Positions 1 through 7,422 of a stretch of 64,000 bases of DNA are shown here, piece after piece. How positions within the stretch are numbered: position 1 is the first letter of the stretch; each line of letters starts with the position of its first letter. The DNA comes from JALHNI01 sp965229305 (GTDB lineage: Bacteria; Acidobacteriota; Terriglobia; Bryobacterales; Bryobacteraceae). Below the pieces are notes generated by a model. It was not told the origin of the DNA. It worked only from the letters and a program-made list of their open reading frames with translations, and did not search any database. Where the stretch lies: NCBI GenBank assembly GCA_965229305.1, contig CBDDIZ010000042.1, forward strand, positions 682,001 through 746,000, in the 5' to 3' direction. A program made the translations under genes and the position numbers.

Positions 1-46
1 AGTTGAGCTTAGGCTCACTCCGCTGCGGCAACTATCCGATTCTTGC

Positions 47-814
47 TTAGTGCCGCGAGAAATATGAATAGGCCGCCAAGCCGAATCCCACCGCCACCAC
101 CACGGCCCGGACCACGCTCACCTTCATCTTCCGTGCCACCCGTGCGCCCATGTACCCACCAATCGTCGCGGCGATGGACATGAGGAGCGCGTACTTCCAG
201 ACAATCACTCCTGCGAAGAGAAACACGATCACCGTCGTCGCGTTCATCATGCCGGCCAATACGGACTTCACCGCGTTCATCTGGTGGATATTCGGAATGC
301 CCACAAACGCCAGCGAACTCAACATCAGAATCCCGATGCCCGCTCCAAAGTAACCGCCGTAGATCCCCACCAGCAGTTGAAAGAAAATGATCGCTGCCAC
401 CGTCCCCGGCTTTGGATTGGTATGAGAAACTGTGCCCAACCGACGAGAGATCAGCGGTTGCAGCAACAGCAACACCGTGGCGCCAAGCAACAACCACGGC
501 ACCAGGTTCGCGAAGATCCGCTCCGGTAGCCTTGCCACGAGCAGCGAGCCGATCACCCCGCCGATCAGGCTCGGCGGCCCCAACCGCCACAGATGCTGCC
601 GGCATTCCGCCAGCTCTTTGCGATAGCCCCAACTTGCGGCCAGCGACCCTGGCAGCAGCGCCAAGGTACTGGTGGCGTTCGCGGCAATCGGCCCTAGGAT
701 CAACATCAAGCTCGAGAACGTAAACAACGTCCCGCCGCCGGCGATGGAATTCACTGCCCCGGCAAGCCAGGCGGCCACACTCAGCAAAGTCCATTGGGCG
801 ACGGGGTTGTCCAT
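47..814 (-). CDS. TSUP (TauE/SafE) family membrane transporter
   Basis: A 255-residue integral membrane protein of the TauE/SafE (TSUP) family, whose members move sulfite, sulfonates or other small anions across the inner membrane. The family's N-terminal signature is visible at about residues 20-40 (GAVNSIAGGGTLFTFSSL), and a second glycine-rich repeat (GGYFGAGIGILMLSSL) follows in the second half, giving the usual two-repeat topology with about 7-8 hydrophobic segments. Length is normal for the family. The frameshifted Y1 transposase lies 18 bases upstream on the same strand, so the native promoter context may have been disturbed. The substrate cannot be read from the sequence and no sulfur-metabolism genes are adjacent. 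Confidence 0.9.
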   Translation of the reverse strand: MDNPVAQWTLLSVAAWLAGAVNSIAGGGTLFTFSSLMLILGPIAANATSTLALLPGSLAASWGYRKELAECRQHLWRLGPPSLIGGVIGSLLVARLPERIFANLVPWLLLGATVLLLLQPLISRRLGTVSHTNPKPGTVAAIIFFQLLVGIYGGYFGAGIGILMLSSLAFVGIPNIHQMNAVKSVLAGMMNATTVIVFLFAGVIVWKYALLMSIAATIGGYMGARVARKMKVSVVRAVVVAVGFGLAAYSYFSRH

Positions 815-832
815 GAGTCAGCTTCGAGCGTA

Positions 833-1571
833 TCAGGAGGACCGGCCTCGAGGCTGTTGCCCGCTGTTCACCAGATACGTCAGCGGCTTCTGCGGCACCG
901 GCACAGGAAGCGGCAACCGGTGGGCGGGTACGGGCGTGAGCCGATCCGGTCCGAGCACTCGAACGACGTTAATCAGGTCCTGCTTGAAGGCGCGATTCAC
1001 GGGATCGTTCAGCCAGTTTTCCCAATCGACGCGCGCGGTGTGCGGCAACCCGAACGCCTCCCGCCAGGTCTTCAGGTGGAGCTCGACGCGGGCGAAGCCT
1101 CGGCGATGGTTCAGTTCAACGAAGTCGTGTCCGGCGAGATGGGCGGCCGCGGACGAATACGGATAGTCCTGAGCGCGTTTGACGAGGCGAGCCTGCACAG
1201 GATTCTGCTCCACGTAGAGGAGCGCTGCGCGGTAGTGAGCAGGGCTCAGCGGCAGCGCGAAGTAGTGGTGCTTCCAAAGATGGCCATCGGATTGGCGGAG
1301 GTGAAGAACCTCCCGGGCGTGCTGCGATTGCAGGTCGCGCATGAAATGCGAAATGCCATTACGCCGGGTCTGGTGCAGGATGAAGTGCACGTGATTGGAC
1401 ATGAGGCAGAAGGCATGGAGGCGGACGTGATGCCGACGGGCGAGGCGGTCGAGACGGTTGAGGTAGGAGAGAAGCTGGGGGGGTGTTCTGGAAGATGCGT
1501 TGGCGTTCGTTACCACGCTGGTAGACGTGATAGGGCTGGAGGCACTTGAAGTTACGACGGGGGCGTCCCAC
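833..1571 (-). pseudogene. REP-associated (RAYT-type) Y1 transposase, frameshifted
   Basis: An IS200-like Y1 single-strand transposase of the RAYT type split over two frames. The first 30 or so residues (YHVYQRGNERQRIF) start at a GTG at 1571. The rest is in another frame and holds the HUH motif (SNHVHFIL) and the catalytic tyrosine context (LLYVEQNPVQARLV). The frames meet at a run of seven G (C on the coding strand) at 1477-1483; removing one base restores a continuous protein of about 245 residues. This may be a true inactivating slip or a homopolymer sequencing error. An IS256 element sits 28 bases upstream of the GTG and has separated the gene from its original upstream DNA. I did not recognise flanking REP palindromes. 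Confidence 0.8.
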
Positions 1572-1591
1572 GCAAATTAGTGGGTTGACGG

Positions 1592-1599
1592 AGAGAAAA
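1592..1599. repeat. Target-site duplication, left copy, of the IS256 element
   Basis: The octamer AGAGAAAA directly precedes the left inverted repeat and is repeated exactly at 3118-3125 after the right inverted repeat. Eight bases is a usual duplication length for IS256-family transposition. The exact match shows that this copy moved here recently. Confidence 0.85.
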
Positions 1600-1641
1600 G
1601 AGCCTGTAAAACAGAGTGTGTAAACGCCGTTCTTCGAGAAA

Positions 1642-2889
1642 ATGAAGGAGAACGAGATGAAGCTGAATATCGAGAAGTTCGACGAGTTGTATGACGAAGC
1701 GGTGAAAGAGCACCGAGGAGGGGTGGACGAAACGACGCTGACGGGACTGCTGCAACAGATGCTGAAGCGGGGGATGGAGCGGGCGTTGCAAGGGGAACTG
1801 ACGCACCATCTGGGCTACGAGAAGTACGCGGCGGCGGGACGCGGGAGCGGGAAGTCGCGGAATGGGACGAGCGCCAAGACGCTGAAGGGCGAGTTGGGAG
1901 AGGTGGTCGTCGAGGTACCGCGCGACCGCAACGGCGAGTTCGAGCCGCAGTTGATCGGGAAGCACCAGACGCGCCTGGCCGGCTTGGATGCCAAGATCGT
2001 GGCGCTCTATGCGCGGGGCTTGACCACGCGAGATATTCAAGCCCATTTGCAGGAGATCTACGGCGTCGAAGTCAGTGCGGCGTTGGTGTCCGAAGTGACT
2101 GACGCAGTGATGGAAGACGTCAAGACGTGGCAGAACCGGCCGCTCGAATCGCTCTATGCCATCGTGTATCTCGATGCGTTGGTGGTGAAAGTGCGGCACC
2201 ACGGGCGCGTGGATAATCGGGCGTTTTTCCTGGCGATTGGGGTCGATTGGAGTGGCCAGAAAGACGTGCTGGGCATCTGGGTCACGGCGAACGAAGGAGC
2301 GAAGTTCTGGTTAGCGGTGCTGACGGAGCTGAAGAATCGCGGCGTGAAAGACGTGCTGATCTTCTGCGTGGATGGCCTGCGCGGATTTCCGGAGGCGATT
2401 GAAAACGTGTTTCCGCAGGCGGAGGTGCAGCATTGCATTGTGCACGCGGTGCGCGCGAGTTTGAACTATGTGAATTGGAAGGAGCGCAAAGCAGTAGCCG
2501 CCGCACTGCGACCGATCTATCGGGCTGCCACTGCCGAGCAAGGCCAGCAGGCGCTCGAGGCGTTCGCGACCGAGTGGGGGAGTAAGTATCAGCCGATCGT
2601 CAACTTATGGCGAACGAATTGGGAGCGGCTGTCGCCGTTCTTCGCTTACCCCGACGAGATCCGGAAGATCATCTACACGACCAATGCCATTGAATCGCTC
2701 AATAGCACCCTGCGCAAGACGCTCAAGACGCGGGGATCATTTCCGAGCGATGAAGCGGCGTTGAAGTTGATCTATCTGACCTTGCAGAATCTGATCGCGC
2801 GTTGGGAGTCGGTGCAAGGCTGGAAGGCGGCCATGAATCGCTTCCAGATTCTGCACGGCGAACGGATCGCCGCCGCGCTGGGCACGTGA
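1642..2889 (+). CDS. IS256-family transposase (mutator type)
   Basis: A 415-residue DDE/RNase-H-fold transposase of the IS256/mutator family, which cuts and pastes or copies its element through a circular intermediate. Recognisable family segments run in order: GELTHHLGYEK near residues 52-62, GELGEVVVEVPRDRNGEFEP, the GLTTRDIQAHL helix, the first catalytic aspartate in YLDAL, the second in IFCVDGLRGFPEAI, and the C-terminal TTNAIESLNSTLRK block that contains the catalytic glutamate. Length is normal (about 400). The ATG at 1642 lies just inside the left inverted repeat, and an in-frame ATG follows at 1657 that could be used instead. No frameshift or stop is present, so the element should be active. 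Confidence 0.95.
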   Translation: MKENEMKLNIEKFDELYDEAVKEHRGGVDETTLTGLLQQMLKRGMERALQGELTHHLGYEKYAAAGRGSGKSRNGTSAKTLKGELGEVVVEVPRDRNGEFEPQLIGKHQTRLAGLDAKIVALYARGLTTRDIQAHLQEIYGVEVSAALVSEVTDAVMEDVKTWQNRPLESLYAIVYLDALVVKVRHHGRVDNRAFFLAIGVDWSGQKDVLGIWVTANEGAKFWLAVLTELKNRGVKDVLIFCVDGLRGFPEAIENVFPQAEVQHCIVHAVRASLNYVNWKERKAVAAALRPIYRAATAEQGQQALEAFATEWGSKYQPIVNLWRTNWERLSPFFAYPDEIRKIIYTTNAIESLNSTLRKTLKTRGSFPSDEAALKLIYLTLQNLIARWESVQGWKAAMNRFQILHGERIAAALGT

Positions 2890-2895
2890 TCGTGG

Positions 2896-3028
2896 GGCCT
2901 TCGAACTGCAGAGCGTCAGTCAGGCAGGCGGGGACCGCCGTCAAGGCAACCCGCTCCGCGGGCTCGCTGCGCTCGGCCTGGACCGCGCCCCCCGCCTGCC
3001 TACGGATTCCATGAAGAGTTCGAAGGCC
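2896..3028. repeat. Large imperfect inverted repeat in the IS256 3' noncoding region
   Basis: Two perfect 12-bp stem segments are nested here: GGCCTTCGAACT (2896-2907) pairs with 3017-3028, and AGGCAGGCGGGG (2922-2933) pairs with 2990-3001. They are separated by an internal loop of 14 and 15 bases, with a GC-rich apical region at 2934-2989. The structure lies between the transposase stop and the right end of the element. The gene-free stretch 2890-3213 consists of this structure, a second hairpin at 3058-3077, the right inverted repeat, the target duplication, and an AT-richer stretch to 3213 in which I see nothing. The hairpin may end transposase transcription or be an inserted passenger; neither is shown. 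Confidence 0.75.
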
Positions 3029-3057
3029 GGGCTCGAAGCCGGTTTGCACCCTGGTTT

Positions 3058-3077
3058 CGATCGGCCTGCGCCGATCG
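3058..3077. repeat. Perfect hairpin inside the IS256 right end
   Basis: CGATCGGC (3058-3065), loop CTGC, GCCGATCG (3070-3077). The stem is perfect over 8 bp and lies 14 bases inside the right terminal inverted repeat. It has no T-tract, so it is not a standard terminator. It could be a transposase-binding or transcription-blocking structure. Confidence 0.6.
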
Positions 3078-3117
3078 TCTGGCGAACGGCGGTTTACACA
3101 TTTTCATTGACAGGACC

Positions 3118-3125
3118 AGAGAAAA
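3118..3125. repeat. Target-site duplication, right copy, of the IS256 element
   Basis: AGAGAAAA directly follows the right inverted repeat and matches 1592-1599 exactly. See the left copy for its meaning. Confidence 0.85.
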
Positions 3126-3213
3126 ATCTCACAAATTTTTTGCCTCTCCTCCCCGATAATGTGTCCGACTCAGTCACAACTCGTACACAATAAGCCACTT
3201 CCCGGGAAATTGC

Positions 3214-3993
3214 CTAATTTTTCCCCCGCCCCCCCGACCGCCCCTTGAGCCCCCCCACCGCACTGATCCGCTCCTGAATGCTCGTCTGATCCAACCGCCC
3301 CGTCGCCTTCGCAATCAAATTCTGCGCATCCAGCAAATGCTCACTCATCCGCCGCCGCGCCTCCTCCGGATCTCGCCGCTTGATCGCATTCAGAATCCGC
3401 CGATGCAGCACCAGCGTATGCTCCGCTTCCACCACCTTCGACGTCATCGTGATCAAATCCTTCAACGACCGGTGCACCACCGCAAACATCAACCCGCACA
3501 CCCGATTCCGCGCCGCCGCAAAGATCGACTGGTGAAACAGTAGATCGTGCTCGATAAATCCCTCCGGATTGCCCCGCGCCCCCTCCATCGCCTCGAGCTC
3601 CCGCCGAATTCCTGCCAAGTCTTCTTCCGTGGCTCGCTCCGCGGCCTGCGCCGCCAACTGCGGCTCCACGATCAATCGCGCCTCCATCAACTCATCCACC
3701 GAAATGCCGTCCAACAAAATCAGGAACTGCATCGGCTCGCTCAGGATCGCCTTTGCGCTTGAGTTCAGGTAGGTGCCATCGCCCACGCGTTGTGATAAAA
3801 CACCCATGATCTCGAGCACCTTCAGCGCCTGTCGCAGGGAACTGCGGCTCACGCCGAAGCTGGTGGCGAGTTCGCGTTCGGAGGGCAGCCGCCCGCCCGG
3901 TGCGAGCGTCCCTTCCGAGATCAATTGCTTGAAGACGGCGATCAGCTTCACCGTCACATCGTCTTTCTCGGTAACTGCCGCTTTGCGGGCCAT
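3214..3993 (-). CDS. FadR-subfamily GntR transcriptional regulator (FCD domain)
   Basis: A DNA-binding repressor or activator with an N-terminal winged helix of the GntR type (GGRLPSERELATSFGVSRSSLRQALKVLEIMGVL) and a C-terminal all-helical FCD effector domain (EARLIVEPQLAAQAAERA, then EHDLLFHQSIFAAARN and LHRRILNAI, which supply the acidic and histidine residues that bind a metal and an organic acid in this family). I chose the ATG at 3993 (MARKAAVTEK); the reading frame extends to a TTG at 4020. It is divergent from a TonB receptor, glycosidase and MFS transporter, and a perfect FadR-type operator lies between. It probably senses a sugar acid or similar catabolite and controls that locus. 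The tail is rich in Gly, Arg and Lys. Confidence 0.92.
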   Translation of the reverse strand: MARKAAVTEKDDVTVKLIAVFKQLISEGTLAPGGRLPSERELATSFGVSRSSLRQALKVLEIMGVLSQRVGDGTYLNSSAKAILSEPMQFLILLDGISVDELMEARLIVEPQLAAQAAERATEEDLAGIRRELEAMEGARGNPEGFIEHDLLFHQSIFAAARNRVCGLMFAVVHRSLKDLITMTSKVVEAEHTLVLHRRILNAIKRRDPEEARRRMSEHLLDAQNLIAKATGRLDQTSIQERISAVGGLKGRSGGRGKN

Positions 3994-4068
3994 TGGCAGA
4001 GCCAATCGTAGCACGTCCAATCGTCTCTCTCTATCAAAGTCTTCGGCTCCCCCTTGTCTCCCTGGTCG

Positions 4069-4083
4069 AATGGTTGTACCATT
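4069..4083. promoter_or_regulatory. Perfect GntR/FadR-type operator palindrome
   Basis: AATGGT-TGT-ACCATT is a perfect 6-3-6 inverted repeat between the divergent GntR regulator (start 3993) and the TonB receptor (start 4123). Its core TGGTTGTACCA fits the TNGTNNNACNA pattern known for FadR-subfamily GntR proteins. Its place 40 bases before the receptor start suits repression of the receptor-glycosidase-transporter operon. Binding is inferred, not shown. Confidence 0.7.
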
Positions 4084-4122
4084 GCGAATCGAATTTGTTG
4101 GTTAGGTCTAAGGGGAGTTGCC

Positions 4123-7100
4123 ATGTTGCGAAGCTTGCCTGCTCGTCTCGTTTTCTCGATCTCGCTTCTTGTCGCGAGCCTCCACGCTCAGGTCCAATCC
4201 GGCCGCGTCACCGGATCCGTCCGCGACCCCAATCAGGCGACGGTGCCCAACGCCACCATCACCGTCACCGATAAAGCCACCGGCGTCGCCCAGCGCGTCA
4301 CCAGCGACGCCACCGGCAACTACGTCGTTCCCGCCCTCAATCCTGGCGTCTACGAATTCTCCGTCGCCGCCCAAGGCTTCAAAACCTCTGTCCGCAGCGG
4401 CGTCGAGATGCAGGTCGGCAAAAATCTGCTCCTCGATTTCGACCTCGCCCTCGGCGAAACCACCACCGTCGTGCAAGTCAATGCCGAAGTCCCCTTGCTC
4501 AATTCCGAAAGCGGCAACCTCGGCCACGTCATGACCAACCAGCAGATCGTCGACCTGCCTTTGAACGGTCGCGGCTTCAACGAACTCGCCCGCCTCACCC
4601 CTGGCGTTGTGCTTCTGCCCGGCACCGGCAACGTCACGCGCATTCGTCCGGAGTTCTTCAACGGCACAACCATTAGCGGCGTTCGCGGCCGCCAAGTCTC
4701 GTACTACCTCGACGGCTCCGACACCAGCGAACAGCATCAAGGCGGCAGTTGGATTCAGACCTCCGTCGACGCCCTCCAGGAATTCAGCGTCCAGCAGAAT
4801 GCCTACTCCGCCGAACACAGCCGCTCCGGCAGCTTCTTCAACGCCACCACCAAGTCCGGCACCAACAGCCTACATGGCACGCTGTACGAATTCCTGCGCA
4901 ACGACAAGCTCGATGCCCGCAACTTCTTCGCTGCCCGCCCCGACATGCTCAAACGCAATCAGTTCGGCGTCTCCGTCGGCGGACCCGTCCTGTTGCCCAA
5001 GCTCTACGACGGCCGCAATCGCACCTTCTTCTTCACCAATTACGAAGGTACCCGCGAACGCCAGGGCAACGTCATCAACCGCCTGAGCCCCACCGACGGC
5101 ATGCTCAATGGTGACTTCAGCGCGCTCGCCAACACCATCTACGACCCCGCCACTACGGCGCCCAATCCCGCCGGCGGCACCGCCGTTCGCACGCCCTTTC
5201 CTGGCAATCGCATCCCCGCCAATCGCCTCTCGCCGCAGGCGCGTTTCTTCAACCCCTACCTCACCACCGTGGGCACTCCTGGCGGACTCTACTCCTTCTC
5301 CCCCTCGACCAAAGTCGACCTTGACCAGCTCACCATCCGCCTTGATCACACCCTCACGGACCGTCATCGCGTCTTCTTCCGCTACGGCTTGAACAACAAC
5401 CGCCTCAGCGAACCCGGCGGCGCGCCCGCCTTAGGCACCGCCGATTCCAGCACGCGCGGCCAGAACTACACCTTCAGCATCACAAGCAATCTCCGCCCCT
5501 CGATGATCAACGAGTTCCGCTTCAACACTCTCTACGGCCTCATCGCGCTCAACCCCTACCTCCTCGGCCGCGACTTCAACAAAGACGCCGGCATCAAGGG
5601 TATGGAGGAAACCAAGCGCTCCTTCGACATCGGTTCCTTCCCGGACTTCGCCTGGACCGGCTATGCCAGCCTCGCCGGCTCCACCTTTGACCAACGCCCC
5701 AAAACCCAGGACCGTTACACTCTCGAGTTCGTCGACAACCTCACCTACATTCGCGGCAAACACATCTTCAAATTCGGCACCAAGATTCGCCACTACTCTT
5801 GGCTCGGCACCGACAGCAAGAACTACATGGGCCAGTGGACCTTCAACGGCCAGAACACCGTCAACCCCGCCAGCCCCACCCGCACCGGCGACTCCTTTGC
5901 TGATTGGGCCCTCGGCCTCCCGCAGAATGGCGGTCGCGGTTATCCTTCGGACACCTTCGGCGGCAATTACACCGGGTATCACTTCTACGCGCAGGACGAC
6001 GTCAAAGTCACCAATCGCCTCACTTTGAACATCGGCATTCGCTACGAGTACACGCCTTTCACCACCGCCTATCGCGGCCAAACCGGCACCTTCGATGGCA
6101 CGCAAGCCCGCCCCATCATCGTCGCCAGCAAGACCAAAGAAGTGGACCTCGGCGCACAGCCCGGGGCTCCCCGCGCCTACAGCTTCCTCGGTAGCTTGAT
6201 TCAGACCTCCAGCGAAGCCGGCCTGCCTTACTCCATCACCTATCCCGACAAGACCCAATTCGCCCCGCGCTTCGGCTTTGCCTGGCGTCCCTTCGGCGAA
6301 GCCACCGTCATCCGCGGCGGCTATGGCATCTTCTACGAAGGCGAATACACGGACGGCCGCGTGAACCTCTTCATGCCGCCCTTCCTGCTCTCCGATAGCG
6401 CCGTGAACGAACAAGCCGTCGTCCCCAACCGCACGCTCGCGGACTTCTTCCTCGGCGCGCCCCTCGGCTCCCCCAACTCCACCATCGGCCTCACCCCCAC
6501 CTTCACCCGCCTCAAAATGGGCAATGACCAGCACTGGAACTTCGGCGTCCAACAACAAATCGGCAAGGGCATGATGTTTGACCTCGAATACGTCGGCAAC
6601 AAAGGCTCCAACATCCAAGGCAACGATGCCTTCAACATTCCCGACGCCGGCGCTGGCTCCATCCAGGCCCGCCGCCCCTATCCCCGCTTCGCGAGCTTCG
6701 GCTACATCTCCAGTTCCACGTCTACCACCTATCACGCCATGCAAGCCAAGTTTGAAAAGCGCCTCTCGCACGGCCTCTGGTTCCTCAGCTCTTACACCTT
6801 TGCCAAGAGCCTCTGGAAGACCAACTCGCCCACCGGCGGCGGCCGCTACGTCTTCGAAAGCGGACCCTCCGAATACCAGGTCCCGCACACCGTTTCCAAC
6901 AGCTTCAGCTACGCGCTGCCCTTCGGCAAAGGTCAGGCCTTCGCTTCCGGCGCCAACCGCGCCACTGACGCTCTCATCGGCGGCTGGCAGATGCAAGGCA
7001 TCCTGATCTTCCGCAGCGGCGTCCCCTTCACCGTCACCATGGGCCGCGACGTCGCCAATACCGGTGTCGGCAGCCAGCGCCCCAACCGCCTCGCCTCCGG

Positions 7101-7416
7101 CAAAGCCGCCGAACCCACCCTCAATCAATGGTTCGACCCCACCGCCTTCGCCGCCGCGCCCAATTTCGTTTACGGCAACTCCGGCCTCCGCGTCCTCTCC
7201 CCGGACATCGTTCGCACCGTCGATTTCTCGATCTTCAAGCAGTTCACCATCCGCGAGAACTCCCGGCTCCAGTTCCGTTGGGAAGTCTTCAACCTGCCCA
7301 ACACGCCGAGCTTCGCCGCGCCCAACGCCGTGCTCGACACTGCCACGGTCGGCCGCGTCACCGCCACCTCCACCGCGCCGCGCCAAATGCAGGTCGCCCT
7401 CAAGTACACCTTTTAA
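4123..7416 (+). CDS. TonB-dependent receptor with carboxypeptidase-regulatory domain (oligosaccharide type)
   Basis: A large outer-membrane receptor of about 1097 residues typical of Acidobacteriota. A signal peptide (SISLLVASLHA) is followed by a CarboxypepD_reg beta-sandwich (GRVTGSVRDPNQATVPNATITV), a TonB plug with the usual DLPLNGRGFNEL and GVRGRQVSYYLDG segments, and a long beta-barrel that ends in an aromatic residue (VALKYTF), as outer-membrane barrels do. I chose the ATG at 4123 because AGGGGAG stands 6 bases upstream; the frame itself opens at 4054. It lies just downstream of a GntR-type operator and only 6 bases before a GH39-like glycosidase, so it probably imports the glycan breakdown product that the locus handles. 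The ligand cannot be read directly. Confidence 0.93.
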   Translation: MLRSLPARLVFSISLLVASLHAQVQSGRVTGSVRDPNQATVPNATITVTDKATGVAQRVTSDATGNYVVPALNPGVYEFSVAAQGFKTSVRSGVEMQVGKNLLLDFDLALGETTTVVQVNAEVPLLNSESGNLGHVMTNQQIVDLPLNGRGFNELARLTPGVVLLPGTGNVTRIRPEFFNGTTISGVRGRQVSYYLDGSDTSEQHQGGSWIQTSVDALQEFSVQQNAYSAEHSRSGSFFNATTKSGTNSLHGTLYEFLRNDKLDARNFFAARPDMLKRNQFGVSVGGPVLLPKLYDGRNRTFFFTNYEGTRERQGNVINRLSPTDGMLNGDFSALANTIYDPATTAPNPAGGTAVRTPFPGNRIPANRLSPQARFFNPYLTTVGTPGGLYSFSPSTKVDLDQLTIRLDHTLTDRHRVFFRYGLNNNRLSEPGGAPALGTADSSTRGQNYTFSITSNLRPSMINEFRFNTLYGLIALNPYLLGRDFNKDAGIKGMEETKRSFDIGSFPDFAWTGYASLAGSTFDQRPKTQDRYTLEFVDNLTYIRGKHIFKFGTKIRHYSWLGTDSKNYMGQWTFNGQNTVNPASPTRTGDSFADWALGLPQNGGRGYPSDTFGGNYTGYHFYAQDDVKVTNRLTLNIGIRYEYTPFTTAYRGQTGTFDGTQARPIIVASKTKEVDLGAQPGAPRAYSFLGSLIQTSSEAGLPYSITYPDKTQFAPRFGFAWRPFGEATVIRGGYGIFYEGEYTDGRVNLFMPPFLLSDSAVNEQAVVPNRTLADFFLGAPLGSPNSTIGLTPTFTRLKMGNDQHWNFGVQQQIGKGMMFDLEYVGNKGSNIQGNDAFNIPDAGAGSIQARRPYPRFASFGYISSSTSTTYHAMQAKFEKRLSHGLWFLSSYTFAKSLWKTNSPTGGGRYVFESGPSEYQVPHTVSNSFSYALPFGKGQAFASGANRATDALIGGWQMQGILIFRSGVPFTVTMGRDVANTGVGSQRPNRLASGKAAEPTLNQWFDPTAFAAAPNFVYGNSGLRVLSPDIVRTVDFSIFKQFTIRENSRLQFRWEVFNLPNTPSFAAPNAVLDTATVGRVTATSTAPRQMQVALKYTF

Positions 7417-7422
7417 ATCGTC

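Larger units (their letters stand above)
1600..3117 (+). mobile_element. IS256-family insertion sequence, complete, 1518 bp
   Basis: A complete element. The left end (1600-1625) and the reverse complement of the right end (3092-3117) agree at 19 of 26 positions, including an exact inner match GTGTAAAC, and agreement continues inward (GCCGTTC) with one gap. Both ends are flanked by the same octamer (1592-1599 and 3118-3125). It carries one transposase gene with no visible defect, then about 228 noncoding bases containing two strong hairpins. The element landed 28 bases upstream of the Y1 transposase start. Its top strand is G-rich, unlike the C-rich chromosome from 3.2 kb onward, which fits recent arrival. 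Confidence 0.9.

Noticed and set aside
3011..3193. Plus-strand open frame of 60 codons after the IS256 hairpins
   Set aside because: It spans the inverted repeat, the target duplication and the flank, so it is a chance frame created by the insertion.
5431..7386. Long minus-strand open frame (651 codons) across the first TonB receptor gene
   Set aside because: Same pattern as the other antisense frames; the plus-strand gene has signal peptide, plug and barrel.
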